Source of the DNA: Mesorhizobium_G sp049840935
GTDB lineage: Bacteria > Pseudomonadota > Alphaproteobacteria > Rhizobiales > Rhizobiaceae
Assembly: GCA_049840935.1 (NCBI GenBank)
Contig: JASGJA010000016.1
Location: forward strand, 62,001 to 126,000
DNA length: 64,000 nucleotides
Reading direction: 5' to 3'
Made by a program: the position numbers and the translations under genes. The notes beneath the pieces are model-generated. The model was not told the DNA's origin. It did no database searches and worked only from the letters and a program-made list of their open reading frames with translations. The first letter of the stretch is position 1. The number at the start of each line of letters is the position of its first letter. Of the stretch, positions 1 to 9,116 are shown piece after piece.

Positions 1-66
1 GATGGCTGCCGCGTTGGATGCCACACGGTTTCGCGCTGAGATATGAGCAGCGCGGAGAATACTGCA

Positions 67-558
67 CTATGAAGTCGCGCCAGCTTCCTGTTGCGACTTC
101 CAAAGCCAGTATGGCAAAGCAACCATCTGGATAAGCGTGATGATGAGCAGCAGGCCGAAATTGTTTGCCGCGTAATCATGCGCCGCAGCGGCTTGATAGA
201 AATGCCCCACAGCTACGCCGAAGCAAAACAGCGCTATGTAAATCACCACAGCGGACTTGAATTCCAAGCCTCGCCAGAAGGAGACGATGGCCGCTATGCC
301 TATGGCGATGTCGGCAACGCCGATTTCGAACTGGAAAGGGCTGTTTGCCCACCCTATCGAACTGGCGGCGACGTTTGGGAAAAAGACGTGAAAAATGCCG
401 CTCCAAACATAGGAAACGCCGATTCCGAGCAGCAGCATCCAGTCCAGCAAGCGCCTGTTCAGTGAAAAATTCTTTCGCGGCAGAAATGCCAAAGCGATGG
501 AGGCCACAAACAGGATTTCGGGAATGTGCGATAGAATCAGCTTGATGAATTCCGCCAC
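67..558 (-). CDS. DUF6790-like integral membrane protein
   Basis: The 163-residue product has four to five hydrophobic segments, at roughly residues 10-27, 38-60, 78-96, 103-122 and 133-153, and ends in a short polar tail, so it is an inner-membrane protein. The overall pattern resembles the DUF6790 family, whose role is unknown to me. I place the start at a GTG at 558 because GAGGGG lies seven bases upstream on the minus strand. It is a single gene with no operon partner inside the window. Membrane location is clear from the sequence; the family name is a recollection and less sure. Confidence 0.75.
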   Translation of the reverse strand: MAEFIKLILSHIPEILFVASIALAFLPRKNFSLNRRLLDWMLLLGIGVSYVWSGIFHVFFPNVAASSIGWANSPFQFEIGVADIAIGIAAIVSFWRGLEFKSAVVIYIALFCFGVAVGHFYQAAAAHDYAANNFGLLLIITLIQMVALPYWLWKSQQEAGATS

Positions 559-676
559 GACTTTCCCCTCAAATTCGCGCCGAAGTTGCCGGGATTATTA
601 TCATAAAAAATAGAATTTGCCAGTCGCGACAGACGCCAATCAATACGCGGTTCGGAAGGACTAAAAATGATTTTTC

Positions 677-753
677 TGGTCGGAGTGAGAGGATTCGAAC
701 CTCCGACCCCATCGTCCCGAACGATGTGCGCTACCAGGCTGCGCTACACTCCG
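677..753 (-). tRNA. tRNA-Pro (anticodon CGG)
   Basis: Read on the minus strand the gene folds as a cloverleaf: acceptor arms CGGAGTG and CACTCCG pair fully, the anticodon stem CATCG/CGATG encloses the loop TTCGGGA with anticodon CGG, and the T arm carries GTTCGAATC. Discriminator A and CCA (677-680) are encoded. The CGG anticodon reads the proline codon CCG. Confidence 0.95.
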
Positions 754-769
754 TGACCAGACGGCGGGC

Positions 770-797
770 TTATAACTGTCGCGTTACGACCCCGCAA
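770..797 (-). promoter_or_regulatory. candidate promoter of tRNA-Pro
   Basis: On the minus strand TTGCGG (792-797) and TTATAA (770-775) are separated by 16 bases, and the second element lies about 17 bases before the mature tRNA. This fits a housekeeping promoter with a short leader. It rests on pattern match alone. Confidence 0.35.
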
Positions 798-843
798 GTG
801 AGAACATCGTTCCAGCGCAGGAAAAACTGATCGATTATGCCGA

Positions 844-2307
844 TCAATACGAAGCCTGTACGTTGCCGGTTTCGACATAGACCGATTTGAGCTGCGAGTA
901 GTGAGCGAGGGCGGCGATGCCGTTCTCGCGGCCAATGCCTGATTGCTTGTAGCCGCCGAACGGCATTTCGACAGGGGTGAGATTGTAGTTGTTGATCCAG
1001 CAGGTGCCAGCCTGCAACTGGCCGATGACGCGGTGAGCGCGCGGCAAGTCGCGCGTGAAAACGCCTGCGGAGAGGCCGAACGGCGTGTCGTTGGCGCGGG
1101 TGATGGCCTCGTCTTCGTCGCGGAAAGACAAAACGCTCATGACCGGGCCAAAGATTTCCTCGCGCGCAATGCGCATGTCGTCATGAACGTTTGAGAAGAT
1201 CGTTGGCTCGACGAAATAGCCATTCTCGAAGCCCTGTAGCTTCGGGACGCCGCCGCCGTAATGCAAGGTTGCGCCATCGGCCTTGCCGATCTCGATATAG
1301 CCGAGCACCTTGTCGTACTGCATTTTATTGATGAGCGGCCCCATCTGTGTTTCCGGGTCGAGCGGATCACCGATGCGGATGGCCTTTGTACGCTCCGTGA
1401 GACGATCAAGGAATTTGCCCTGAATGGCTTCGTGGACGAAAACACGCGTTCCGTTTGAGCAGACCTGGCCGGTGGAATAGAAATTCGCCATCATCGCGCC
1501 GCCAACGGCGTTTTCGATGTCGGCGTCTTCAAAGATGATGAGTGGCGACTTGCCGCCAAGCTCCATCGTGGCGTGCTTCATGTGTGAACCGGCGAGCGAA
1601 AGCACTTTCTTGCCGGTGGGCACAGAGCCGGTGAAGGAGATTTTATTCACGAGTTCATGGCTCGCAAGCGCGGAGCCGACCGGGCCACGACCCTGAATGA
1701 CGTTGAACAGGCCATCCGGCAGGCCGGCTTCGGTGTAGAGTTCGGCCAATGCGAGAGCGGAGAGCGGTGCGGCTTCCGATGGTTTGAACACCATCGCGTT
1801 GCCCATCGCCAAGGCCGGGCCGGACTTCCAGCCCGCACCCTGTATCGGATAGTTCCACGCGCCGATGCCCGCGCAAACACCGAGCGCTTCGCGACGGGTA
1901 TAGCCAAAGGGTCCGCCGAGATCGAAAAACTCGCCATTGAAAGTGGCGACAGCGCCCGCGAAAAACTCCAGCGCATCCGCGACGGAAGCGGCGTCGGCCA
2001 CCAATGTTTCCTGAATGGCGCGTCCAGTGTTCAGCGTTTCGATGCGCGCAAGCTCGTCGTTTTTGGCGCGCAGAAGATCTGCTGCGCGGCGCAGAATACG
2101 GCCACGATCAACGGGCTTGAGCCGCGCCCATTCGGCCTGTGCCTTATGTGCAGACTCCAGCGCCTGCTGGATGATTGCGGGCGTGGCAGCGTGAAGGCGG
2201 GCAATTGTCTCGCCGCTTGCGGCATAGATCAGGTCTATCGGGTCGCCTGCTGTATCCTCAACATAGCGGCCATTGATGTAGTGCGAGCCTTTGGGCTGTG
2301 CCTTCAC
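844..2307 (-). CDS. betB: betaine aldehyde dehydrogenase
   Basis: BetB oxidises betaine aldehyde to glycine betaine with NAD(P)+, the second step of osmoprotectant synthesis from choline. The protein has the aldehyde dehydrogenase fold throughout: GAWNYPI in the cofactor domain, FTGSVPTG, the general-base glutamate in MELGGKSP, and the catalytic cysteine in GQVCSNG at about residue 283. I choose the GTG at 2307 because GGAGG lies seven bases upstream and the product is then 487 residues, the usual family length. It is the last gene of betI-betA-betB; the stop codon of betA overlaps its ribosome binding site, which suggests coupled translation. The reading frame is intact. Confidence 0.95.
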   Translation of the reverse strand: MKAQPKGSHYINGRYVEDTAGDPIDLIYAASGETIARLHAATPAIIQQALESAHKAQAEWARLKPVDRGRILRRAADLLRAKNDELARIETLNTGRAIQETLVADAASVADALEFFAGAVATFNGEFFDLGGPFGYTRREALGVCAGIGAWNYPIQGAGWKSGPALAMGNAMVFKPSEAAPLSALALAELYTEAGLPDGLFNVIQGRGPVGSALASHELVNKISFTGSVPTGKKVLSLAGSHMKHATMELGGKSPLIIFEDADIENAVGGAMMANFYSTGQVCSNGTRVFVHEAIQGKFLDRLTERTKAIRIGDPLDPETQMGPLINKMQYDKVLGYIEIGKADGATLHYGGGVPKLQGFENGYFVEPTIFSNVHDDMRIAREEIFGPVMSVLSFRDEDEAITRANDTPFGLSAGVFTRDLPRAHRVIGQLQAGTCWINNYNLTPVEMPFGGYKQSGIGRENGIAALAHYSQLKSVYVETGNVQASY

Positions 2308-2317
2308 GATTTGCCTC

Positions 2318-3983
2318 CTATCGGTCGGATTCACGCCAGCGCGGATTGATCCAGGGTTCCTGATTTGACGGCGCAAGCATGGCGCGGCCGAGAATGTGGT
2401 CGGCTGCCTTCTCGCCGGTCATTATTGAGGGCGCGTTCAGATTGCCATTGGTGACGCGCGGAAAGATAGACGAATCCGCGACGCGCAGCCCTTCCACACC
2501 AATGACGCGGCATTCGGGATCGACAACCGCCATTGGATCGTTCGCGCGGCCCATCTTGCAGGTTCCGCACGGGTGAAACGCGCTTTCGGCGTGCTCGCGG
2601 ATGAATGCGTCAAGCTGTACATCGCTTTGAACAGCAGCGCCGGGGGAAATTTCGCGACCGCGATAGGCGTCGAATGCTTGCTGCCCGAAGATTTCGCGCG
2701 TGAGCCGGATGCAATGGCGGAACTCGGTCCAGTCATCCGGGTGCGACATGTAGTTGAAGCGTATGGCTGGCTTCGCCCATGGGTCGGATGAGCGCAGTGT
2801 AATGGAGCCGCGCGACTTCGACCGCATGGGACCGACATGCGCCTGAAAGCCATGCGAATTGGCTGCGGCCTTGCCATCGTAGCGAATGGCTGCGGGCAGG
2901 AAGTGATATTGAATGTCTGGATATTCCACACCCGGCGCGGAGCGCACAAAGGCCGCGGCTTCAAAATGATTGGTCGCGCCGAGTCCGGTTTTGAAGAACA
3001 ACCATTGCGCACCGATGAGTGCCTTGGAAAACGGGTTCAGCACCGAATAGAGCGTGATCGGCTGCGTCGCTTCCTGCTGGATGTAAAGCTCCAGATGGTC
3101 TTGCAGATTCTGCCCGACGCCGGGGCGGTCTGCGACGACATCGATTCCATGTTCACGCAAATGCGCGGCGGGGCCGATGCCCGACAGCATGAGCAGTTTT
3201 GGCGAGTTGATGGACGAGGCGGCGAGGATGACCTCACGTTTTGCGCGAACAAGTTGAATCTGTTTGCGAACTTCGATCTCGACGCCGGTTGCGCGTTCGA
3301 TTCTCTATCACCACGCGCCGCGCGAAACCGCTGACAAGACTCACATTTTTGCGCTTGAGCGCGGGTCGCAAATAGGCGCTGGCGACCGACCAGCGGCGGC
3401 CGCCGTGGATGGTCTGCTCCATGGGGCCGAAGCCTTCCTGCTTCGAGCCATTATAGTCTGCGGTAACTTCGAAGCCTGCCTGCTTACCGGCATCCATGAA
3501 CGCCTGATAGAGCGGGTTCTGACGCGCGCCGCGCTGAACATAAAGCGGACCGTTTGTGCCGCGCCAACCATCTTCGCCACCGGCGGCATGTTCCATGCGC
3601 TTGAAATAGGGCAGGACGTCCGCATAGCTCCAGCCGGTTGCGCCTTCTTCCGCCCAATGATCGAAATCGCGCGCGTGGCCGCGCACATAAACCATACCGT
3701 TGATGGAGGAGGAACCGCCAATGACCTTGCCGCGCGGCGTAACCAATTGGCGTCCGCCAAGGTTCGGTTCAGGTTCGGTGGCGAAGCCCCAATCGTAGCG
3801 GCTCATATTCATGGGGAAGGACAGCGCCGAGGGCATTTGGATGAACGGGCCGATGTCGCTGCCGCCATATTCGATCACGATGACCGAATAGCGCCCGTCT
3901 TCCGACAGGCGATAGGCCATTGCCGATCCGGCAGAGCCGGACCCGACAATCACGTAATCGGCTTCAATTGCGGGCAGGCTCAT
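2318..3983 (-). CDS. betA: choline dehydrogenase (one frameshift)
   Basis: BetA is the membrane-associated FAD enzyme of the GMC oxidoreductase family that oxidises choline to betaine aldehyde. The N-terminus carries the dinucleotide-binding motif VIVGSGSAGS and the GMC signature GGSSSINGMVYVRG; the C-terminal half holds LSGIGPAAHL, the active-site region HPCGTCKMG and NLNAPSIM. The frame breaks near 3296-3305, between VVIEN and ERATGVEIE, where removing one base restores about 554 residues, the normal length. The break overlaps a GATTC site (3299-3303), so I think it is a sequencing error. The start ATG overlaps the betI stop (ATGA). Confidence 0.9.
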
Positions 3984-4567
3984 GCAGGCTGGCTCGTCAG
4001 GCAGGCTTCCACATATTGCTCGATGACAGTCGTTGCGCCGCGCGGGTTTGGCAGACCGTCCTTGAGTGCGCGACGAATGTAAAAGCCGTCGATCAATGCG
4101 GCGATGCCTTCGCTCATAATGTCTGCCTGCTCGCGCGACACCAGTGGCGTGAGGCCGCTCATCAGGTTGGATTTGAGACGGCGAACATAGATGCGCAACA
4201 GACGGCGAAGCGCGGGAGAGCGTTGCGCCTCGACATAAAAGGCCAGCCATGCCGCCACCACTTCCGGGCGAAACTGGCTGACGGAAAAGTTGACGTTTAC
4301 AATTGCCGATATGCGCTCGCGTGGCGAGCCGGTACGGCTGAGCGCCTGTTGCATTTCGGCAGTCAGGTCTGCCAACAACTGGCGCATCGTGGCTTGCAGA
4401 AGCTCGTCTTTCGCACCGAAATAATGATGTGCCAGAGCAGAGGATACACCGGCGCGACCGGCAATATCCGTCATGGTTACATCGAGCGTTCCGCGCTCTC
4501 CGATGGTCAGGATAGCGGCGTCAATCAGTTCCTTGCGCCTGAGTGGCGGCATACCGAGCTTGGGCAT
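3980..4567 (-). CDS. betI: TetR-family repressor of the bet operon
   Basis: BetI is a TetR-type repressor that responds to choline. The 195-residue protein has the helix-turn-helix in its first 55 residues (TMTDIAGRAGVSSALAHHYF) and an all-helical ligand domain after it. It is the first gene of the betI-betA-betB operon, overlapping betA by four bases, with AGGAGG seven bases before the ATG. A near-perfect 22-bp palindrome 29 bases upstream of the start is the expected operator, so autoregulation is likely. Function rests on family similarity and on the enzyme genes behind it. Confidence 0.93.
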   Translation of the reverse strand: MPKLGMPPLRRKELIDAAILTIGERGTLDVTMTDIAGRAGVSSALAHHYFGAKDELLQATMRQLLADLTAEMQQALSRTGSPRERISAIVNVNFSVSQFRPEVVAAWLAFYVEAQRSPALRRLLRIYVRRLKSNLMSGLTPLVSREQADIMSEGIAALIDGFYIRRALKDGLPNPRGATTVIEQYVEACLTSQPA

Positions 4568-4595
4568 GAGCGACCTCCTGACCAGTTCTAGCTTT

Positions 4596-4617
4596 TTATT
4601 GACTGATCAATCAATAA
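4596..4617. promoter_or_regulatory. BetI operator palindrome
   Basis: The core ATTGACTGATCAATCAAT is symmetric about TGATCA (4604-4609) with one mismatched pair, and flanking A/T bases extend it to 22 bp. It lies between divergent betI and the asparaginase gene, nearer to betI, where a TetR-type autoregulator would bind. The assignment is by position and by similarity to known BetI sites. Confidence 0.75.
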
Positions 4618-4723
4618 AAAATCTCGGCAGAAGCCACGCACTTTACGATGCGGAATGGCTGGACCACATGCCGCAACGGCGCTACGGCACTGCGCAGCAA
4701 GTATTCGCGCCTGAGGTTTTGGA

Positions 4724-5740
4724 ATGAGCGATCCGGTATTGTTGGAAGTAACGCGCGGCGATTTTGTCGAAAGCCGCCATAGCGGCGCGATTGCGATCTA
4801 TGATTTTGACGGTAAGCCGGTGGTCGAAATTGGCGATGTGGATCGCCTGTTGTTTCCGCGCTCGGCAGTGAAATCGATGCAGGCGCTGCCGCTGATCGAG
4901 ACCGGAGCGGCGGATGCGGCCGGTTTTCAGGATGCCGATCTGGCAATGGCCTGCGCTTCGCATGTGGGCGAACCGGTGCATGTGGAGCGCGCGGCGGCAA
5001 TGCTGGCAAAGGTTGGGCTGGACGAAAGCGCGCTGGAATGCGGCACGCATTGGCCATTTGATCAGGCCTCAGAAATCGCGCTGGCGCGGGCAGGCGGTGC
5101 GCCAAACCAGTTGCACAATAATTGTTCCGGTAAGCACTCGGCGTTTTTGTGCGTGTGCACGCATTGCGGCATGGACCATCACGGCTATGTCGGGTTCGGG
5201 CATCCGTTCCAGCAAATGATCCGCGAGACTATGGAAGACGTGACCGGCGTTGCGCATGATGGGGCTAATGCTGCCGTGGATGGCTGTGCGATTCCGACCT
5301 ATGCTGTGCCGCTGCGCGCGCTGGCCTACGGTTTTTCGCGTATGGGCGGCGGCAAGGGGCTGGCGGTCGACCGTGCAGCGGCGGCCAAGCGGCTGATGAA
5401 CGCTGCCATGCACAATCCGGTTTATGTCTCCGGTACGGACAAGCCGGATACGCTTATGATGCAAGCCGCGCCGGGGCGGATATTTGTGAAGGGTGGAGCG
5501 GAAGGGGTGTTCTGCGGCGTGATACCTGAGCGCGGGCTGGCAATCGCAGTGAAGTGCAATGACGGGGCAGGGCGCGGGGCGGATGCAATCGGCGCGAATA
5601 TACTGGCGCGGCTTTTTGCCGACGAACCAGATGTTGCTGCGCGGATTGCGCCTGTTGCGCTGCCGCCGATACGAAACCGCAATGGCGCAATCGTCGGTGG
5701 AATACGTCCAAGCGCGCTCTTGGCAGAATTGCAAATCTAA
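4724..5740 (+). CDS. Rhizobium-type (AnsA-like) L-asparaginase
   Basis: The 338-residue protein belongs to the asparaginase family typified by the Rhizobium etli thermolabile and inducible enzymes, which hydrolyse asparagine to aspartate and ammonia and are unrelated to the E. coli type I and II enzymes. Visible family features are the SxxK-type pair in PRSAVKSMQ, the metal-binding cluster NNCSGKH, and a later conserved cysteine in DGCAIPTY. There is no signal peptide, so it acts in the cytoplasm. It is divergent from betI and 36 bases upstream of the GreB-like gene. Family assignment is firm; substrate preference is inferred. Confidence 0.85.
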   Translation: MSDPVLLEVTRGDFVESRHSGAIAIYDFDGKPVVEIGDVDRLLFPRSAVKSMQALPLIETGAADAAGFQDADLAMACASHVGEPVHVERAAAMLAKVGLDESALECGTHWPFDQASEIALARAGGAPNQLHNNCSGKHSAFLCVCTHCGMDHHGYVGFGHPFQQMIRETMEDVTGVAHDGANAAVDGCAIPTYAVPLRALAYGFSRMGGGKGLAVDRAAAAKRLMNAAMHNPVYVSGTDKPDTLMMQAAPGRIFVKGGAEGVFCGVIPERGLAIAVKCNDGAGRGADAIGANILARLFADEPDVAARIAPVALPPIRNRNGAIVGGIRPSALLAELQI

Positions 5741-5776
5741 CTTGCCGAGCGCGGGTTTCGTGCCTACCTTGGTGTT

Positions 5777-6250
5777 ATGAGCAGAGCTTTTACAAAAGAA
5801 GACGACGACGAATTTGCGCTGGCGGACATTGGCGAGAGGCCGGTTAGCCAAGAGCGAAATCTTGTTACGGAAGAAGGGCTTGCGCAGATCGACAAGCACC
5901 TTTCGCACCTGCGCGATGAACTGGGCCGTGCCGAAAAGGCGGGCGAGCGCGAGCAGATGGCACTGGCCTATCGTGACTTGCGCTATTGGAACGCGCGACG
6001 CGAAAACGCCGAGCTTTCAATTCCAGAGCCGGATGAAGCGGTGGTGCGCTTTGGCATGACGGTCAAAATCGTCAACGAGGACGGCAGGGAAGCCGTCTGG
6101 AAGATCGTTGGCGAGGACGAGGCCGACGCTGCAAAGGGTAAGATTTCCCACGTTTCGCCTATGGCGAAAGCGCTTTTCGGCAAGTCCGTTGGAGACGTTG
6201 CTGTGGTCAATGACAGCGAGTGGGAAATCGTGGAGTTTAAGGCGAGTTAG
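5777..6250 (+). CDS. greB: GreA/GreB-family transcription factor
   Basis: This family binds the RNA polymerase secondary channel and stimulates cleavage of backtracked RNA. The 157-residue protein has an N-terminal helical coiled-coil (about residues 28-75, rich in E, K and R) and a C-terminal FKBP-like domain with SPMAKALFGKSVGDV, the conserved signature of the family. The first 25 residues are acidic and probably disordered. The extended N-terminus and length fit the GreB-like group common in rhizobia. The gene lies 36 bases after the asparaginase gene and may be co-transcribed with it. Confidence 0.8.
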   Translation: MSRAFTKEDDDEFALADIGERPVSQERNLVTEEGLAQIDKHLSHLRDELGRAEKAGEREQMALAYRDLRYWNARRENAELSIPEPDEAVVRFGMTVKIVNEDGREAVWKIVGEDEADAAKGKISHVSPMAKALFGKSVGDVAVVNDSEWEIVEFKAS

Positions 6251-6262
6251 GACGCGCCGCAG

Positions 6263-6285
6263 ATGCTCGGGACAAGCCCGAGCAT
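6263..6285. repeat. short intergenic palindrome (CTCGGG/CCCGAG type)
   Basis: Arms ATGCTCGGG and CCCGAGCAT flank a five-base loop. The core CTCGGGACAAGCCCGAG recurs within the repeats at 32.6-33.1 kb. It sits between the convergent greB and doc genes and could also act as a hairpin terminator, though no T tract follows. Confidence 0.8.
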
Positions 6286-6298
6286 GACGGAGGGCGAG

Positions 6299-6685
6299 TT
6301 ATTCGAGAGTTGTGGTGAAGTCGCGGAAGAAGGCAGTGGCGCCATCTTCATCTATTTCACCGGCAGCGATGGCCATTGTGAACTCATAGAGAGCGCCATC
6401 ATTTGCAGTTAGCTCATGCCCGTTCAGCACGAGAAAGGTCGCTGCCGCGACGATAGCTGTGCGCTTGTTGCCGTCAACAAAGGCATGATTTCGGGCGATT
6501 CCGAAAACATAAGCTGCGGCGAGTTCATGAATTGTTGGATCGCCATAGTATGCTTTCTGCTCCGGTCGGGCGAGTGCGGATTCGAGAGCATTTTCATCAC
6601 GTAAGCCTTGTGCGCCACCGTGGCGGCGCAACTGCTCCGCATGAAAGGCTTCTACTGCGCGTCGCGTGAGAAATTCCCAACTCAT
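6299..6685 (-). CDS. doc: Doc-type Fic-domain toxin
   Basis: Doc toxins are small Fic-fold kinases that phosphorylate elongation factor Tu and stop translation. The 128-residue protein has the signature HAFVDGNKRTA at about residues 66-76, with the catalytic histidine and the GNKR phosphate-binding loop intact, and the N-terminal helix pattern usual for Doc. Its ATG overlaps the stop codon of the upstream antitoxin gene (ATGA), the normal layout of a toxin-antitoxin operon. Nothing in the reading frame suggests inactivation. Phosphorylation activity is inferred from family. Confidence 0.9.
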   Translation of the reverse strand: MSWEFLTRRAVEAFHAEQLRRHGGAQGLRDENALESALARPEQKAYYGDPTIHELAAAYVFGIARNHAFVDGNKRTAIVAAATFLVLNGHELTANDGALYEFTMAIAAGEIDEDGATAFFRDFTTTLE

Positions 6686-6903
6686 TCTGCAAGCTTCTGA
6701 AGTGCAACCTTGTATTTATCCATAACCTTTCGAGCAGCTTCCATCTGCCGCTCGAAGGAATCGTCTACAGGTCGAAGCGTAAGACCATCAGGGCTTTCAG
6801 TAACTTCGAGTGCATCGCCCGCGTGCAAATTGAGCTTGCTAAGCAATTCCTTAGGCAGGATTACCCCCTCGGAATTGCCGATCTTGCGAATGACCGTATT
6901 CAT
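6682..6903 (-). CDS. AbrB/MazE-type antitoxin
   Basis: The 73-residue protein begins with a swapped-hairpin AbrB DNA-binding domain (NTVIRKIGNSEGVILPKELL) and ends in a charged helix that probably wraps the toxin. It is the cognate antitoxin of the Doc gene behind it, overlapping by four bases. I choose the ATG at 6903 rather than 6915 because GGAG stands nine bases before it, while the upstream ATG lies within a palindrome and has no ribosome binding site. AbrB-type antitoxins normally repress their own operon. Pairing of Doc with an AbrB-type partner rather than Phd is known in other genomes. Confidence 0.85.
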   Translation of the reverse strand: MNTVIRKIGNSEGVILPKELLSKLNLHAGDALEVTESPDGLTLRPVDDSFERQMEAARKVMDKYKVALQKLAE

Positions 6904-6910
6904 CGGAATC

Positions 6911-6940
6911 TCCATGTTATAACGCGGCGTATAACATGGA
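6911..6940. promoter_or_regulatory. operator palindrome of the doc toxin-antitoxin operon
   Basis: Perfect 11-bp arms TCCATGTTATA and TATAACATGGA are separated by 8 bases. The element covers the region just before the antitoxin start, so binding there would block transcription of the operon. The antitoxin itself is the likely ligand, alone or with Doc. Confidence 0.75.
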
Positions 6941-6997
6941 GTGGAGAATGTTGCAACGGGTGTAATAACGTTGCGCTTCGGAGTCTATCCGAAATGC

Positions 6998-9116
6998 TTA
7001 CAAAAGCCGGTCGATGAGGCGTTCGGCAGCATCGGGGATAACCGTGCCGGGCGGGAAGATTTCGACCGCTCCCGCAGCGAAAACGGCATCATAATCCTGC
7101 GGAGGAATGACGCCGCCTGCGACCACAAGAACATTCTCGCGGCCAAGCTTTTTCAGGCCAGCCTTGAGTTCAGGCACCAATGTCAAGTGACCGGCGGCGA
7201 GTGAAGATGCGCCGACGATGTGAACGTCCCGCTCGGCGGCGAGCTTGGCGATTTCTTCCGGCGTCTGAAACATTGCGCCGACGGTGACGTCGAAGCCGAG
7301 ATCGGCGAAGGCAGTGGCGATGACCTTCTGGCCACGGTCATGACCGTCCTGTCCCATCTTGGCAACAAGAATGCGCGGCTTGGTGCCGTGGCGCTTTTCA
7401 AAGGCCGCGACCTTATCGTGCACGCGGTCGACGACTTCGCTTTCACCCAGCGCCTTGCGATAAACGCCCGAAATTGTGCGGATTTCAGCGACGTGACGGC
7501 CAAAAACACGCTCCAGCGCGGTCGAGATTTCGCCGACGGTCGCCTTTGCCCGCGCGGCTTTAACTGCGAAATCGAGCAGATTGCCGTCGCCCTTCGCTGC
7601 GTTGGTTAGTGCGGCGAGCGCGGATTCCACCGCGCCGACATCGCGCGTGCCTTTAAGTTGCTGGAGCTTCGCAAGCTGACGGGCGCGAACCTCAGCATTG
7701 TCGACCTTGAGAACATCGATTTCGATATCTTTTTCGGGCTTGTAGGCGTTGACGCCGATCAGGTCCTGCTCGCCGGAATCGATGCGCGCCTGTGTGCGGG
7801 CTGCGGCTTCTTCGATGCGAAGCTTTGGAATGCCCTTTTCAGTGGCCGCCGCCATACCGCCCATACTTTCGACCTCCTCAATGTGGGTGAGGGCGCGGGC
7901 CGCGAGGTCGTGGGTAAGACGCTCGACATAGGCGGAACCGCCCCAAGGGTCGATGATGCGCGTGGTGCCGGATTCCTTTTGCAGGATGATCTGCGTGTTG
8001 CGCGCGATGCGGGCGGAGTGGTCGGTGGGCAGTGCCAGAGCTTCGTCGAAGGCGTTGGTGTGCAACGATTGGGTATGGCCCTGGGTAGCCGCCATTGCCT
8101 CGATCATGGTGCGGGCGACGTTGTTGTAAGGATCCTGCGCGGTGAGCGACCAGCCCGAAGTTTGCGAATGCGTGCGTAACGAGAGCGACCGCGCATCCTT
8201 AGGCGAAAAATTCTTCTGCATGAGTGATGCCCAGAGCAGGCGTGCGGCGCGCATCTTGGCGACTTCCATGAAGAAGTTCATGCCGATGGCCCAGAAGAAG
8301 GAGAGGCGCGGCGCGAACTTGTCGATGTCCAGCCCGGCGGCGACACCCGCGCGGGCATATTCGATGCCATCCGCGATGGTATAGGCGAGTTCGAGGTCTG
8401 CTGTCGCACCGGCTTCCTGCATGTGATAGCCGGAAATCGAGATGGAGTTGAATTTCGGCATTCGCTGCGAGGTGTAGCTGAAAATATCCGAAATGATCCG
8501 CATCGAAGGCTTCGGCGGATAAATGTAGGTGTTGCGAACCATAAACTCTTTCAGAATGTCGTTCTGAATGGTTCCGGCAAGGTCTTTTTCGGCGACACCC
8601 TGTTCTTCGGCAGCAACGATATAGAGCGCCATGATGGGCAGAACTGCGCCGTTCATGGTCATAGAAACGGTCATCTGGTCGAGCGGAATGCCGTCGAACA
8701 ATTGGCGCATGTCGAGAATGAGAGTCGATGGCAACGCCTGCCATGCCGACATCGCCAGCCACGCGGGGATGGTCGCTGTCATAGCCTCGGTGGGTGGCGA
8801 GGTCGAAGGCGATGGAAAGACCTTTCTGGCCTGCGGCGAGGTTGCGCCGGTAGAAAGCGTTGGATTCCTCGGCAGTTGAGAAGCCCGCATATTGCCGGAT
8901 GGTCCATGGCTGCTGGACATACATCGTGGGGTAGGGGCCGCGGATGAAGGGGGCGGCTCCCGGCCATGTGTCAAGAAAGCGCAAGCCCTCGAGATCGCTT
9001 TCGCCATAGAGATGCTTGACCGGAATGCCTTCCGGCGTGTGCCAGAGTTCAGCGGTGCGCTCGCTGCGTTCGCGCTCGCCTTCGCTCCATTTGAGCTTTG
9101 TGAAATCCGGGATCAT
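6998..9116 (-). CDS. mutB: methylmalonyl-CoA mutase large (cobalamin-binding) subunit (one frameshift)
   Basis: This subunit interconverts methylmalonyl-CoA and succinyl-CoA using adenosylcobalamin. It has the catalytic TIM-barrel with the substrate channel (TMNGAVLP, SISGYHMQEAGA) and a C-terminal cobalamin domain with the axial-histidine motif DGHDRG. The frame breaks near 8720, between GVAIDS and ILDMRQLF; removing one base gives 705 residues, near the family length. A GAGTC site (8722-8726) lies at the break, so a sequencing error is likely. Its ATG overlaps the stop of the small subunit gene (ATGA), so the two form an operon for propionate and odd-chain metabolism. Confidence 0.92.

Noticed and set aside
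91..465. Open frames opposite to real genes, for example 91-465 plus and 1657-2349 plus
   Set aside because: They lie fully inside recognised genes on the other strand, have arginine/serine- or cysteine-rich composition typical of shadow frames in GC-rich DNA, and lack ribosome binding sites.
6299..6940. Toxin-antitoxin pair as part of a defence island
   Set aside because: The neighbours are greB and metabolic genes, with no mobile or defence genes, so it is treated as an isolated module.
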